64,000 nucleotides of DNA from Alphaproteobacteria bacterium (GCA_027045875.1 JALUAG010000049.1:62001-126000), one strand, 5' to 3'. Shown: positions 33,308-42,578, numbered from the stretch's first letter. Translations and numbers: made by a program. The notes: a model not told the origin generated them from the letters alone.

Positions 33308-33895
33308 GTGCGTGTCCCGCCGCGGCGGGTCGCGGACTGCCCCTGGTATCTGCGCCCCTTCTTCTGGAACCAGAAGCGCAAGTACGGTGCGGTGTTGCAG
33401 GCCGCGCTGCTGTGGGCCCGGGCGCCGCGGCTGTTCCTCGGCGTCGCCTTTCTCTACGGGATGATCGATCGGCGCTCGTCGCCGATCGATCCGGCCCTGC
33501 GGTCGCTGATCACCGTGCGCATCTCCCAGATCAATCACTGCCCCTTCTGCGTCGACATCAATTCCATGACGCTCATGAAGCGCGGCGTGCCGGAGGAGAA
33601 GGTGCAGGCCCTCGCCGAATGGCGCACGAGCCCCCTGTTCGACGATCGCGAGCGGGCGGCGCTCGATTATGCCGAGGCGGTGACGGTGACCGGCGCCGAG
33701 GTGACGGACGGGATGTTCGCCGCGCTGCGACGGCATTTCGACGAGGATGCCATCGTCGAGCTGACCGGGCTGATCGCCTTCCAGAACCTCTCGAGCAAGT
33801 TCAACGCCGCCCTCGAGGTGCCGCCGCAGGGGTTCTGTCGGCTGCCGGCGCCGGCCCCGGCGCCGGATCACGAAAAGCCGGTGCGCACCCCTTGA
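33308..33895 (+). CDS. Carboxymuconolactone decarboxylase / AhpD-like protein
   Basis: This 195-aa alpha-helical protein of the CMD/AhpD superfamily has the redox pair in NHCPFCVDINS (CxxC). AhpD-like members reduce peroxidase partners or scavenge peroxides; the CxxC favours that over a decarboxylase role. It starts with GTG at 33308, nine bases after the DUF302 stop, with GAGG overlapping that stop, so the pair is co-transcribed. Confidence 0.85.
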   Translation: MRVPPRRVADCPWYLRPFFWNQKRKYGAVLQAALLWARAPRLFLGVAFLYGMIDRRSSPIDPALRSLITVRISQINHCPFCVDINSMTLMKRGVPEEKVQALAEWRTSPLFDDRERAALDYAEAVTVTGAEVTDGMFAALRRHFDEDAIVELTGLIAFQNLSSKFNAALEVPPQGFCRLPAPAPAPDHEKPVRTP

Positions 33896-33953
33896 GCTTC
33901 CAGTTGCTGGAATGACCATATCACGCGCGATCACGGTATCGTAGGGATCCGCA

Positions 33954-34352
33954 ATGGCGCGGGCCCGTAGTGGACGGAAGCCGATGCGCGTTACGAACCG
34001 GAGCGAGGGGAACGGACGGGACGGCCGTCCGACGGGGCGACTGCCGCTTCTCCTCGTCCTGATCGCGCTCCTGTTCCTCGCCTTCGCCCCGGCTCCCGGC
34101 GGTGCCGACGTTCCCGTCTCCGGTCCGACGGAAGTCCACGCGATCGGGCCGGACCGCGAAGGCGGGAAGACCTTTCTCGAGCTCATCGCCGAGTGCGCCA
34201 CCCATCCCGCAGCCTGTAGCACGGCGCTCGCCCCCGCATCCGCCTTCGCCCGCGAGACGCGGCCGTGGGCGGCACGTCCTCACCGGACCGCCGTCCGCCC
34301 GTCCGGTCTCGTGCCCGAACGGACCCCGCCTCCCCCGCGCGTCCTCCGCTGA
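33954..34352 (+). CDS. Hypothetical exported protein
   Basis: This is a possible 132-aa product with one hydrophobic stretch (LPLLLVLIALLFLAFAPAPGG) that could be a signal peptide, a short mature part (TFLELIAECATHPAACS) with two Cys, and a Pro/Arg-rich tail. ATG at 33984 is an alternative start. It sits between the AhpD-like gene and the copper ATPase. The low-complexity tail makes the reality of the gene uncertain. Confidence 0.42.
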   Translation: MARARSGRKPMRVTNRSEGNGRDGRPTGRLPLLLVLIALLFLAFAPAPGGADVPVSGPTEVHAIGPDREGGKTFLELIAECATHPAACSTALAPASAFARETRPWAARPHRTAVRPSGLVPERTPPPPRVLR

Positions 34353-34528
34353 AGCGGGTATCGCGCGCGGACGGCCCGCGGCCGGCCTCCGCGTGCGCCG
34401 AACCGTGACCGCCCTGCGTGCGGACCCGCCCGCGAAACCGCGTGATTTCGGGGAAAGCAGGGGTCACGGGCATATTCGATCATCGACGAGAGAGCGGGTC
34501 ATCTCTCGAGGACGTGGAGATCCCGGCA

Positions 34529-36697
34529 ATGACGGACGAACGTGGCGGCGCGGCGAGCCAGGGTGAGGAACGTCGGGCCGGGCATCGGACCAGCGACGCC
34601 CATGCGCATCACGGGCACGGTGCCCACGCCGGTCACGGCGCAGGCCACGGCGAGGCGGCCGCCCATGGCGGCCACGAGCACGCCGGCCACGGGCACGCCG
34701 GTCACGACCATGCGGCGATGGTCGCCGACTTCCGGCGCCGGTTCTGGGTCTCGCTGGTGCTCACGGTGCCGGTGCTCGCCCTGTCGCCGCTGGTGCAGCG
34801 GGTCCTGGGACTCGAGGAGGCGCTCGCCTTCCCCGGTTCCATCTACGTCCTGTTCGCCCTTTCGGCGGTGGTCTTCTTCTACGGCGCCTGGCCGTTCCTG
34901 ACCGGCCTCGTGAGCGAGCTCAGGAAGCGCCAGCCGGGGATGATGACCCTGATCGCCCTCGCGATCGGGACCGCCTTCTTCTACTCGACGGCCGTCACCT
35001 TCGGGCTGCCGGGCAAGGTCTTCTTCTGGGAGCTCGTCACCCTCATCGACGTCATGCTGCTCGGTCACTGGATCGAGATGCGGTCGGTGATGGGGGCGTC
35101 GGGCGCCCTCGAAGCGCTCGTCAAGCTCCTGCCCTCCTCGGCCGCCAAGCTGCTGCCGGACGGCAGCACGGTGGAGGTGCCCATCGCCGAGCTGCGGCCC
35201 GGTGATCGGGTGCTGATCCGTCCCGGCGAAAAGGTCCCCATCGACGGCGTCATCGTCGAGGGCCGCTCGAGCTTCAACGAATCGATGCTCACCGGCGAAT
35301 CTAAGCCGGTCGACAAGAAGGAGGGCGACGAGGTCATCGGCGGTGCCGTCAACGGCGAGGGGTCGGTGGTCGTCGAGGTCCGCAAGACCGGCGACCAGAC
35401 CTACCTCGCCCAGGTCATCGAGATGGTACGCCAGGCCCAGGAGACCCGCTCCCGGACCCAGGACATCGCCAACCGCGCCGCCCACTGGCTGACCTGGATC
35501 GCCCTCGGGGGCGGCGCCGTCACCCTCGTGAGCTGGCTGGCCCTGGGCTATCCCTTCGAATGGGCGCTCGAGCGGATGGTCACGGTGATGGTCATCACCT
35601 GCCCGCACGCCCTCGGGCTCGCGGTGCCGCTGGTGGTGGCGGTCAGCACCAAGCTCACCGCCCAGAACGGTCTCCTCATCCGCGACCGGGCGGCGTTCGA
35701 GCGGGCCCGCAATCTCCAGGCGGTGATCTTCGACAAGACGGGCACTCTCACCGAGGGACGGTTCGGAGTGACCGACGTGGTACCCTTGAGCGATCTTCCC
35801 GATAAGGAGGTGCTGCGGCTCGCGGCCGCGCTCGAGAGCCGTTCCGAGCATCCCATCGCGCAGGGGGTGGTGCGCACCGCCCGGGAACGCGGCCTCGCGC
35901 TGCCCGCGGTCGAGGAATTCCGGGCCATCACCGGCCGCGGCGTCGAGGGGCGCGTCGACGGTCGGGACGTCAAGGTGGTGAGCCCGGGCTATCTGCGCGA
36001 GCGGGGTGCCGTCGTCGAGGATCCGCGCGTCGCCGCCCTCGGCGAGGAGGGCAGGACCACGGTGTTCCTGCTGGTCGAGGACCGGCCGGTCGGTGCCATC
36101 GCGCTCGCCGACATCATCCGCCCCGAATCCTTCGAGGCCGTCGCCCGGCTCAAGGAGCTCGGCATCCGGCCGATGATGCTCACCGGCGACGCCGAAGCGG
36201 TGGCGAGGAGCGTCGCCCGCGAACTCGGGCTCGACGACTATTTCGCCGAGGTGCTGCCGCACGAGAAGGCGGAGAAGGTGCGGGAGGTGAAAGGCCGCGG
36301 TCTCACCGTGGCGATGGTGGGTGATGGGGTCAACGACGCCCCCGCGCTGGTCGAGGCGGACCTCGGCATCGCCATCGGCGCCGGCACCGACGTGGCGATC
36401 GAATCCGCCGATGTGGTGCTGGTCCGCAGCGATCCGCGCGACGTGTTCGCGATCCTCGCCCTGTCGCGCGCCACCTACGGCAAGATGATCCAGAACCTGC
36501 TCTGGGCGACCGGTTACAACACCGTCGCCATCCCGCTGGCGGCGGGCGTGCTCTATCCTTGGGGAGTCGTGCTCACCCCGGCCTTCGCCGCCGCTCTCAT
36601 GTCCCTGTCCACGGTGATCGTGGCGATCAACGCGAAGCTGCTGGAGCGGGCTCGCCGGCTGGTGAATGCCACCGGCGAGGCCGCACATCGTTCCTGA
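34529..36697 (+). CDS. copB: Copper-translocating P1B-type ATPase, CopB-like
   Basis: This 722-aa heavy-metal ATPase exports copper (or silver) across the inner membrane. A His-rich N-terminus (HAHHGHGAHAGHGAGHG and HAGHGHAGHDHA) replaces the usual Cys metal-binding domain. Key motifs are TGES, the transmembrane CPH (VITCPHALGLAVPL), the phosphorylated Asp in DKTGTLTEG, the HP-locus SEHPIAQ and GDGVNDAPAL. The CPH motif with a His-rich N-terminus marks subgroup P1B-3 (CopB type, Cu2+/Ag+), unlike CPC-type CopA. I chose ATG at 34529 with GGAG nine bases upstream. It leads the copper part of this region. Confidence 0.9.
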   Translation: MTDERGGAASQGEERRAGHRTSDAHAHHGHGAHAGHGAGHGEAAAHGGHEHAGHGHAGHDHAAMVADFRRRFWVSLVLTVPVLALSPLVQRVLGLEEALAFPGSIYVLFALSAVVFFYGAWPFLTGLVSELRKRQPGMMTLIALAIGTAFFYSTAVTFGLPGKVFFWELVTLIDVMLLGHWIEMRSVMGASGALEALVKLLPSSAAKLLPDGSTVEVPIAELRPGDRVLIRPGEKVPIDGVIVEGRSSFNESMLTGESKPVDKKEGDEVIGGAVNGEGSVVVEVRKTGDQTYLAQVIEMVRQAQETRSRTQDIANRAAHWLTWIALGGGAVTLVSWLALGYPFEWALERMVTVMVITCPHALGLAVPLVVAVSTKLTAQNGLLIRDRAAFERARNLQAVIFDKTGTLTEGRFGVTDVVPLSDLPDKEVLRLAAALESRSEHPIAQGVVRTARERGLALPAVEEFRAITGRGVEGRVDGRDVKVVSPGYLRERGAVVEDPRVAALGEEGRTTVFLLVEDRPVGAIALADIIRPESFEAVARLKELGIRPMMLTGDAEAVARSVARELGLDDYFAEVLPHEKAEKVREVKGRGLTVAMVGDGVNDAPALVEADLGIAIGAGTDVAIESADVVLVRSDPRDVFAILALSRATYGKMIQNLLWATGYNTVAIPLAAGVLYPWGVVLTPAFAAALMSLSTVIVAINAKLLERARRLVNATGEAAHRS

Positions 36698-36728
36698 ACC
36701 GACCAACAACGGGCAAAGGAGAACCGCA

Positions 36729-37838
36729 ATGACCCGAAAGACGTTCCTGGCTTCTCTGGTGGGGGCGCTGGCCGGCTCCGCGCTGGGGTTCGCCGCCGCG
36801 GCCGCCGCGCCGGCGGACGAGATCTACGTCCCGCTCGGCGGGGCCGGCAAGGTGCTCGTGGTCGATGCCGCGAGCGACCGGGCCGTGGGCACGATCGAAG
36901 GCCTGCCGGCCGCGCACGGGCTCGCCGCCACGCCCGACGGCCGCTTTCTGGTGGTCGGCAGCTTCAGCGAGCGCGAGCCCGGCTCCGCGCCGCCCAAGCC
37001 CGAGGGCATGAGCCAGGAGGAGCATGCCGCGCATCACGGCATGGCCGGCATGGACATGAAGAAGAGGGGCGAGGGCGCCGGCAAGATGGCGATGGACGGC
37101 GCGAAGCCGATCAGCACGGTGTCGGTGGTCGACCTCGCAAAGCGCGAGGTGGTGCGGCGCATCGACGTGCCGGGGGCCGTACATCACGTGGCGGTGAGCC
37201 CGGACGGCCGCTTCGCGGTGGTCACCCAGCCCAACGCCGGTACGGTGTCGGTGATCGATCTCTCGAACTTCTCCCTCGTCGCCACGGTGCCGACAGGCCC
37301 GCTTCCCAACTACGCCGCCTTCGCCCCCGACGGCGGCCGGGTCTTCGTCAGCAGCGCCGGTTCCGACCGGGTGGTGGAGATCGCGACCGGCGACTGGAAG
37401 GTCGCGCGCGCGATCGAGACCGGCGCCGGCCCCGAGCATCTGGTGATCGATGCCCAGGGGGCGCGCCTCTACGTCGTCAACAACGGTGACGGCACGGTGG
37501 GCGAGATCGACCTCGCGGCGGGCAAGCGGCTGCGGGCGATTCCCGTCGGAGAGGTGCTCCACGGCATCGATCTCGGCGACGACGGACGCAGGCTGTTCGT
37601 GGCGGTCATGGGCGAGAACAAGCTCACCGCCTACGATCTCGTGACCGGCACCTTCCGCAGCACCGAACTCGCTTCGGGGCCGTTCCACGTGATGGCCGTC
37701 CGCGGCCGCGGCAAGCTCTACGTCTCGAGTGCCGAGGAACCGAGGATCTGGGCGATCGATCAGAAGACCCTCGAGCTTCGTGGCGAGATCCCGATCGAGG
37801 GCAAGGGGCACCAGATGGCCCAGCAGCTTGGCTCGTGA
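36729..37838 (+). CDS. Exported YncE/YVTN-type beta-propeller with His/Met-rich insert
   Basis: The 369-aa product has a signal peptide (SLVGALAGSALGFAAAAAAPA) and about six or seven beta-propeller blades (for example VSPDGRFAVVTQPNAGTVSV and LYVVNNGDGTVGEIDLAAG). After the second blade there is a roughly 45-residue insert rich in His and Met (MSQEEHAAHHGMAGMDMKK) that resembles periplasmic copper-binding segments. It follows copB by 31 bases with a strong AAGGAG site. Propellers of this type act as periplasmic binding or scaffold proteins. Copper binding is inferred from the insert and the neighbours. Confidence 0.82.
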   Translation: MTRKTFLASLVGALAGSALGFAAAAAAPADEIYVPLGGAGKVLVVDAASDRAVGTIEGLPAAHGLAATPDGRFLVVGSFSEREPGSAPPKPEGMSQEEHAAHHGMAGMDMKKRGEGAGKMAMDGAKPISTVSVVDLAKREVVRRIDVPGAVHHVAVSPDGRFAVVTQPNAGTVSVIDLSNFSLVATVPTGPLPNYAAFAPDGGRVFVSSAGSDRVVEIATGDWKVARAIETGAGPEHLVIDAQGARLYVVNNGDGTVGEIDLAAGKRLRAIPVGEVLHGIDLGDDGRRLFVAVMGENKLTAYDLVTGTFRSTELASGPFHVMAVRGRGKLYVSSAEEPRIWAIDQKTLELRGEIPIEGKGHQMAQQLGS

Positions 37839-37858
37839 CTACCGGAAGGAGGGAGACG

Positions 37859-38389
37859 ATGAAGCGTTGTCGCCGTTTCACATGGTCCGCGATCGTCGCC
37901 GCCAGCCTGCTGCCGGCGGCCAGCGCCAATGCCGCGCAGCACGGGGCCGCGACGGAGCCGGAGCCCGCGGCCGACCCGGCACCCGAGGTCCTCATGCTGA
38001 TGCCGCTCATGAATCCCGAGCGCGGGCGCAAGCTGTTCGCCAGCAAGGGCTGCGTGGTCTGCCACGCCGTCAACGGCGTGGGCGGCGAGGACGCACCGCC
38101 GCTCGATTTCGACAGCACCAACGCCTACATGAACCCTTTCGACTTCGCCGCCCGCATGTGGGCCGGCGCCGAGGCGATGATCTACCTGCAGCAGGAAGAG
38201 CTGGGCGAGCAGATCGAGCTCACCGGGCAGGAGCTCGCCGACATCATCGCCTTCACCCACAGCCCCTCGCAGCAGTCGAGATTCTCGATGGCGGACGTTC
38301 CGCCGCGCATCCAGGACATGATGCATCACCGCGGCGAGGACGAGGAAGAAGGGGAGAAGCACGAGGAGGATCACGTCGAGGGCGACTGA
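37859..38389 (+). CDS. Exported monoheme cytochrome c
   Basis: The 176-aa product has a signal peptide (TWSAIVAASLLPAASANA) and one cytochrome c site in GCVVCHAVNGVGG. Candidate axial Met residues are in NAYMNPFDFAARMWAG. The C-terminus is strongly acidic with His (HHRGEDEEEGEKHEEDHVEGD region). AGGAGGGA precedes the ATG at 37859. It lies between the propeller and the Rieske gene, so it may exchange electrons with the latter. Confidence 0.85.
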   Translation: MKRCRRFTWSAIVAASLLPAASANAAQHGAATEPEPAADPAPEVLMLMPLMNPERGRKLFASKGCVVCHAVNGVGGEDAPPLDFDSTNAYMNPFDFAARMWAGAEAMIYLQQEELGEQIELTGQELADIIAFTHSPSQQSRFSMADVPPRIQDMMHHRGEDEEEGEKHEEDHVEGD

Positions 38390-38436
38390 CCGGCAGCCCT
38401 GCCGGGTCCGGTCGCGGCGCGAGAGGAGGATCGGCG

Positions 38437-38979
38437 ATGCACATCCATTCGCGAGCCGTCGAGGCGGCGTCCGCACGGCGCGATTTCCTGGAACTCGTCG
38501 CCTGGTCGACCTTCGGTGTCGGCACCCTCGCCGCGCTGTGGCCGCTGGTCGACAGCATGAACCCGTCAGCAGCGGTCCTGGCGGCGGCCGAGACCGAGGT
38601 CGATCTCGCGCCCATCGAACCGGGGCAGCGGGTGACCGTCACCTGGCAGGGCAAGCCCGTCTTCATCGCCCACCGGACCGAGGAGGAGATCGCCCTCGCG
38701 CGGGCCGACAACGGCGCCGATTTGCGGGATCCGGCAACCGACGCGGAGCGGGTGGTGAAGCCCGAATGGCTGGTGGTGATCGGCATCTGCACCCATCTCG
38801 GCTGCGTGCCGCTCGGTCAGCGTCCCGGCTCGCCGCGAGGGGAATGGAAGGGCTGGTTCTGCGCCTGCCACGGTTCGGCCTACGATACCGCCGGCCGGAT
38901 CCGGAAGGGACCTGCGCCCAAGAACCTCTATCTGCCGCCCTACGCCTTCGTCACCGACACGCTGGTCCGTATCGGCTAA
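38437..38979 (+). CDS. Rieske iron-sulfur protein of the cytochrome bc1 type
   Basis: The 180-aa product matches the ubiquinol-cytochrome c reductase Rieske subunit. It has a twin-arginine-like anchor (SARRDFLELVAWSTFGVG), cluster ligands in CTHLGC and CACHGSAYD, and the typical end NLYLPPYAFV. No cytochrome b or c1 gene is adjacent, so it is an orphan or second copy. GAGAGGAGG lies seven bases before ATG. With the small cytochromes around it, it may form a separate electron path. Confidence 0.9.
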   Translation: MHIHSRAVEAASARRDFLELVAWSTFGVGTLAALWPLVDSMNPSAAVLAAAETEVDLAPIEPGQRVTVTWQGKPVFIAHRTEEEIALARADNGADLRDPATDAERVVKPEWLVVIGICTHLGCVPLGQRPGSPRGEWKGWFCACHGSAYDTAGRIRKGPAPKNLYLPPYAFVTDTLVRIG

Positions 38980-39022
38980 CATGACGGCCGTCGCGGAACG
39001 GCGGAACGAGGAGGAAAGGTCG

Positions 39023-39721
39023 GTGAAGGCCAAGGACATCATGACCCGCAAGGTGGTCACCGTGACCCCCGACACCGAGGTGCGCGAGGTCGCGAGACTG
39101 CTCACCGAACGGCGCATCAGCGCGGTGCCGGTGGTCGACGAGCAGGGGCGGGTGCTGGGGATCGTCAGCGAGGGCGATCTCGTCCGTCGTCCCGAACTGG
39201 GCACCGAGCGCCATCCGTCCTGGTGGCTCCGCCTGTTCCTCTCCCCCGAGGATCAGGCGCGGGAGTTCGTGAAGAGCCACGGCCACCGGGCACGCGACGT
39301 GATGACCCGGGATCCGGTCACCGTCGATGAGGAGGCATCGCTCGAGGACATCGCCGAGCTTCTCGAAACCCGGCACATCAAGCGCGTGCCGGTGGTGCAC
39401 GAGGGCCGCCTCGTGGGCATCGTCAGCCGGGCCGATCTCCTGCGGGCCCTCGCCACCCGCAAGGCCGCACCCGAACCGCGGGCCGACGACCGCACGCTGC
39501 GCGACCGCATCGAACGGGCGCTCGAGGAGGCCGGTGTCCGCCACGAATTCATGAGCGTCATGGTCTCGGGCGGCGTCGCCCATCTCTGGGGCATCGTGGA
39601 CACGCCCGAGGAGCGCGAGGCCGCGCGGGTGGCGGCCGAGAGCGTGCCCGGGGTGCGCGAGGTGCGGGTCCGCCTCAACATCCTGCCACCCGGTACCCGC
39701 GCGCTGATCGGCGCCGAATAG
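39023..39721 (+). CDS. CBS-pair protein with BON domain
   Basis: The 232-aa cytoplasmic protein has two CBS units, KAKDIMTRKVVTVTPDTEVR and ARDVMTRDPVTVDEEASLE, each ending in a GIVS-type strand. A C-terminal BON domain follows (RIERALEEAGV ... VSGGVAHLWGIVDTPEER). CBS pairs sense adenine nucleotides; BON domains bind membranes or other ligands. I chose GTG at 39023 because AGGAGG lies eight bases upstream; an ATG at 38981 is in frame but lacks a ribosome site. It is common next to respiratory or stress genes. Confidence 0.85.
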   Translation: MKAKDIMTRKVVTVTPDTEVREVARLLTERRISAVPVVDEQGRVLGIVSEGDLVRRPELGTERHPSWWLRLFLSPEDQAREFVKSHGHRARDVMTRDPVTVDEEASLEDIAELLETRHIKRVPVVHEGRLVGIVSRADLLRALATRKAAPEPRADDRTLRDRIERALEEAGVRHEFMSVMVSGGVAHLWGIVDTPEEREAARVAAESVPGVREVRVRLNILPPGTRALIGAE

Positions 39722-40045
39722 CCGTTCCGCGGGGCGGGAGCTGCGGGGCACATCGCCGGCACCGCGGCAGGCGCGGGCGACGCGAAGGCAAGCGCGCATG
39801 CTCGAATCCCCGGTCCTCGAGCCGGGGTTCGTGCCGCTCGCCCTCCGTGCCGGCCCGATCGGGGCGTTCCTCTACCACCTCGGCCGCCGCGAGCCGCGAC
39901 CCGGCCTGCGAGATCCTCCTCGTGACGGCGCTCTCCTTCCCGTTCCTCGCCCTCGGGATCGCGGTCGCCCTCCGACCGCCCTCCGCTCTTGCCGCCGGCG
40001 GCCGCGCGGCTCATGCTCCCCGTCGTCACGAAGGGGGGAGAGCCG
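39722..40045. other. 324-base intergenic stretch with hairpin
   Basis: No convincing gene is seen. A strong inverted repeat at 39805-39829 (CCCCGG, loop TCCTCGAG, CCGGGG) could act as a transcript end after the CBS-BON gene, although no T-run follows. The rest is very GC-rich with no recognisable promoter; the ribosome site of the next gene (GGGGGGAG) ends it. Confidence 0.4.
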
Positions 40046-41203
40046 ATGACCAACGAGATCCGCGTCGCCACCTTCGCCGGTCCCGGAGCGCGACCCGAGA
40101 TCCGCACCGTACCCTGGCCCGAGGTGCCGAAGAAGGCGGCGCTCGTCCGCATCGCCTGCTGCGGCGTCTGCGGCACCGATCTGCACATCCTGAAGGGCCA
40201 CTGGCCGAAGCCGCTGCCCTGGCCCTTCACCCTCGGGCACGAGCTGTCGGGGGAGATCGTGGAGATCGGCCCCGAGCTCACCCGGGACTGGCCGGGCGAG
40301 CCGCTCCATGTCGGCGCCCGGGTGATGCTGCCGCCGCTGATGCCGTGTCATGCCTGCGACTGGTGCAACCGCTATCCCGAACAGGCCAACAAATGCCCCA
40401 ATCCCGTCTACTACGGGCGCTATCTCGGCTTCGAGAAGCCGCCCCATCTCTGGGGCGGTTTCGCCGAATACGTCTACGTCGATCTCGACATGCTGCCGGG
40501 GACCAAGATCTACCGCGTGCCCGACGACATGCCGCATCGCCTGGCCTCGCTGTCGGAGCCGCTCACCTCCTGCATCCGGGCCTTCGAGCGGGCGCGCAGG
40601 GCGGGCGGCTTTCCCTGGGGAGCGACGGTGGTGGTGCAGGGCACGGGGCCGATCGGTATCCTCGCCATCGCCGCGGCGCAGGAGATGGGGGCCGGGCGGG
40701 TGATCGCCGTCGGTGCGCCGGAGAAGCCGCGCCTCGAGCTCGCCCGCCGTTTCGGCGCCGATGCCACGGTGGACATCGAGCGGCACGCGACGCCGGAGGC
40801 GCGGATCGCGGCGGTGCGCGAGATCGTGGGCGGCTGGGGGGCCGATCTCGTGATCGACTGCAGCGGTCATCCGAGCGCCGGTCCCGAGGGGCTCGAATTC
40901 CTGCGCGACGGCGGCACCTATGTGGAGATGGGCCAGTTCACCGATGCCGGGGCGATCACCACGAGCTGGCATCGCATCTGCGCGAAGGACGTCACCATCC
41001 TGGGATCCTGGGGCTTCACCGCCAACGATCTGCCGCTCGGCATCCGGATGCTGGATCTGGCCCGCGACCGCTACCCCTGGTACGCCATGCAGACCCTCTT
41101 CCCCTTCGGCGAGGAGGGGCTGGCCGAGGCCATCGACGCCGCCATGGCCATGCGCACGGTCAAGTCGACGGTGGTGATCGCCGAGGACCTCTGCCGCGAG
41201 TGA
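40046..41203 (+). CDS. Zinc-dependent alcohol dehydrogenase family protein
   Basis: This 385-aa medium-chain dehydrogenase carries catalytic zinc ligands in CCGVCGTDLH and GHELSGEIVEIG. The structural zinc lobe reads CHACDWCNRYPEQANKC, and the cofactor-binding motif is VVVQGTGPIGILAIAAA. It oxidises an alcohol or polyol with NAD(P)+; the substrate cannot be read from sequence, but the lobe spacing resembles threonine or polyol dehydrogenases. It precedes and converges on the OHCU decarboxylase gene, and may belong to the purine or two-carbon metabolism here. Confidence 0.85.
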   Translation: MTNEIRVATFAGPGARPEIRTVPWPEVPKKAALVRIACCGVCGTDLHILKGHWPKPLPWPFTLGHELSGEIVEIGPELTRDWPGEPLHVGARVMLPPLMPCHACDWCNRYPEQANKCPNPVYYGRYLGFEKPPHLWGGFAEYVYVDLDMLPGTKIYRVPDDMPHRLASLSEPLTSCIRAFERARRAGGFPWGATVVVQGTGPIGILAIAAAQEMGAGRVIAVGAPEKPRLELARRFGADATVDIERHATPEARIAAVREIVGGWGADLVIDCSGHPSAGPEGLEFLRDGGTYVEMGQFTDAGAITTSWHRICAKDVTILGSWGFTANDLPLGIRMLDLARDRYPWYAMQTLFPFGEEGLAEAIDAAMAMRTVKSTVVIAEDLCRE

Positions 41204-41209
41204 GCGGTC

Positions 41210-41719
41210 TCAGGGCAGCAGCTCGCGCAGGCGGAGGAGCGCGATCTTCTCGATCTCCGAGAGCGCGGTCGCGAATTCGGTCTCGGGATCGTTGTCGAGG
41301 CGGCGCTCGAAGGCCGCGAGGATCTCCTGCCGGCTGCGGCCCTTGACGGCCATCACGAAGGGAAAGCCGAACTTTTCCCGATAGGCCGCGTTGAGCTCGG
41401 TGAAGCGGGCGAACTCCTCCTCGCTGCAGGCGTCGAGGCCGGCGCTCGCCTGCTCGTTGCGCGAGGCTTCGGTAAGGGTACCGCGACGGGCGAGCCGGCC
41501 GGCGAGATCGGGGTGGGCGCGGATCAGCGCGAGCTGCCGCTCCCGCGGTGCGGCGCGCATCACGGCGCACATGGCGCGGTGCAGCCCCTCCGCGCTGTCG
41601 GCCTCCGGGCCGAGGCCGCGGGCGAAGGTCTCCTCGGCGATCCAGGGCGAGTGCTCGAACACCCCGCCGAAGCGGGCGAGGAAATCGTCGCGGTCCATGC
41701 CGCTCGGTCGTTCCGCCAC
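41210..41719 (-). CDS. uraD: 2-oxo-4-hydroxy-4-carboxy-5-ureidoimidazoline decarboxylase (UraD)
   Basis: This 169-aa enzyme decarboxylates OHCU to S-allantoin, the last step from urate. Motifs include the catalytic His in FEHSPWIAE, IRAHPDLAGRLA, and FPFVMAVKG. I chose GTG at 41719 with GGGAGG six bases upstream; ATG at 41698 is an alternative with no ribosome site. It is transcribed opposite to the aldolase and near uraH and xdhABC, which makes a purine catabolic role firm. Length is normal. Confidence 0.9.
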   Translation of the reverse strand: MAERPSGMDRDDFLARFGGVFEHSPWIAEETFARGLGPEADSAEGLHRAMCAVMRAAPRERQLALIRAHPDLAGRLARRGTLTEASRNEQASAGLDACSEEEFARFTELNAAYREKFGFPFVMAVKGRSRQEILAAFERRLDNDPETEFATALSEIEKIALLRLRELLP

Positions 41720-41810
41720 CGCGTTCCTCCCTTCGGTTCGTCGGGCAGGAGATACTCGCCCGGCGGCGGCGACGCCACTAGGATCGACGCCGCAACCGGA
41801 GGGGGGAGCG

Positions 41811-42578
41811 ATGTTCCGCGACAACCGCATGAAGGCCCGGATCCGTGCCGGCGAAGCCTGTCTCGGCATCTGGATCCAGTCGGGAAGCCCGGCCGTGGCC
41901 GAGATGGCCGCCCGCGCCGGCTACGACGTGGTGCTGATCGACCTCGAGCACGGTGCCGGCGATCTCGAGGATCTCGGGCACATGCTGCGGGCGGTCCAGA
42001 CCACCGCCGCCACCGCCATGGTGCGCCCGCCGGGCAAGGATCCGTTCCTCCTCAACCGCATCCTCGATCTCGGCGCGGAGGCGCTGCTCCTGCCGATGGT
42101 CCGGGACGGCGCCGAAGCCGCGGCCGTGACCGCCGCCTGCCGCTACCCGCCGGAAGGAAAGCGCGGCTACGCCTGGCCGGTGGTGCGCGCCTCGGGTTAC
42201 GGGACCGCCGCCGACCGCTTTTCCCGGGCCAATACCGATCTGCTGCTGGCGGTGCAGATCGAGAGCGCCGAGGCGGTGGACAATGCCGAAGCCATCGCGT
42301 CGGTGCCCGGCGTCGACATGGTGTTCGTCGGCCCCTTCGATCTCGCCGGCAGTCTCGGTCATCCGCAGGAGAGCGGCCATCCCGAGGTGGTGGCCCGCAT
42401 CCGCGAGGTGGAGGCGGCCGCCCGGGCGGCCGGCAAACCCCTCGGCACCATCCCCCGCGGCGACGTGGACGCGGCCGGTCTGCTCGCGGAACGCTACGCC
42501 TTCGTCGTGCTCACGAGCGACGTCTTCCTGCTGGGGGAGGGGATGGGGCGGAGCCTCGCCGGAGCCCGCCGGCCGTGA
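41811..42578 (+). CDS. HpcH/HpaI aldolase family protein
   Basis: This 255-aa class II aldolase resembles 4-hydroxy-2-oxoheptanedioate or 2-dehydro-3-deoxyglucarate aldolase. Motifs are CLGIWIQSGSPAVAEMAA, IDLEHGAGD, AMVRPPGKD (catalytic Arg) and MVFVGPFDLAGSLG with the metal-binding Glu in QIESAEA. It cleaves 2-oxo acids to pyruvate and an aldehyde. Its stop overlaps the start of the PLP lyase gene (GTGA), so the two are translationally coupled. Substrate unknown; location suggests use of glyoxylate-level purine products. Confidence 0.87.
   Translation: MFRDNRMKARIRAGEACLGIWIQSGSPAVAEMAARAGYDVVLIDLEHGAGDLEDLGHMLRAVQTTAATAMVRPPGKDPFLLNRILDLGAEALLLPMVRDGAEAAAVTAACRYPPEGKRGYAWPVVRASGYGTAADRFSRANTDLLLAVQIESAEAVDNAEAIASVPGVDMVFVGPFDLAGSLGHPQESGHPEVVARIREVEAAARAAGKPLGTIPRGDVDAAGLLAERYAFVVLTSDVFLLGEGMGRSLAGARRP

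Noticed and set aside
33308-33895. 4-carboxymuconolactone decarboxylase of the protocatechuate pathway
   Set aside because: The CxxC redox pair and lack of pca genes point to an AhpD-like role.
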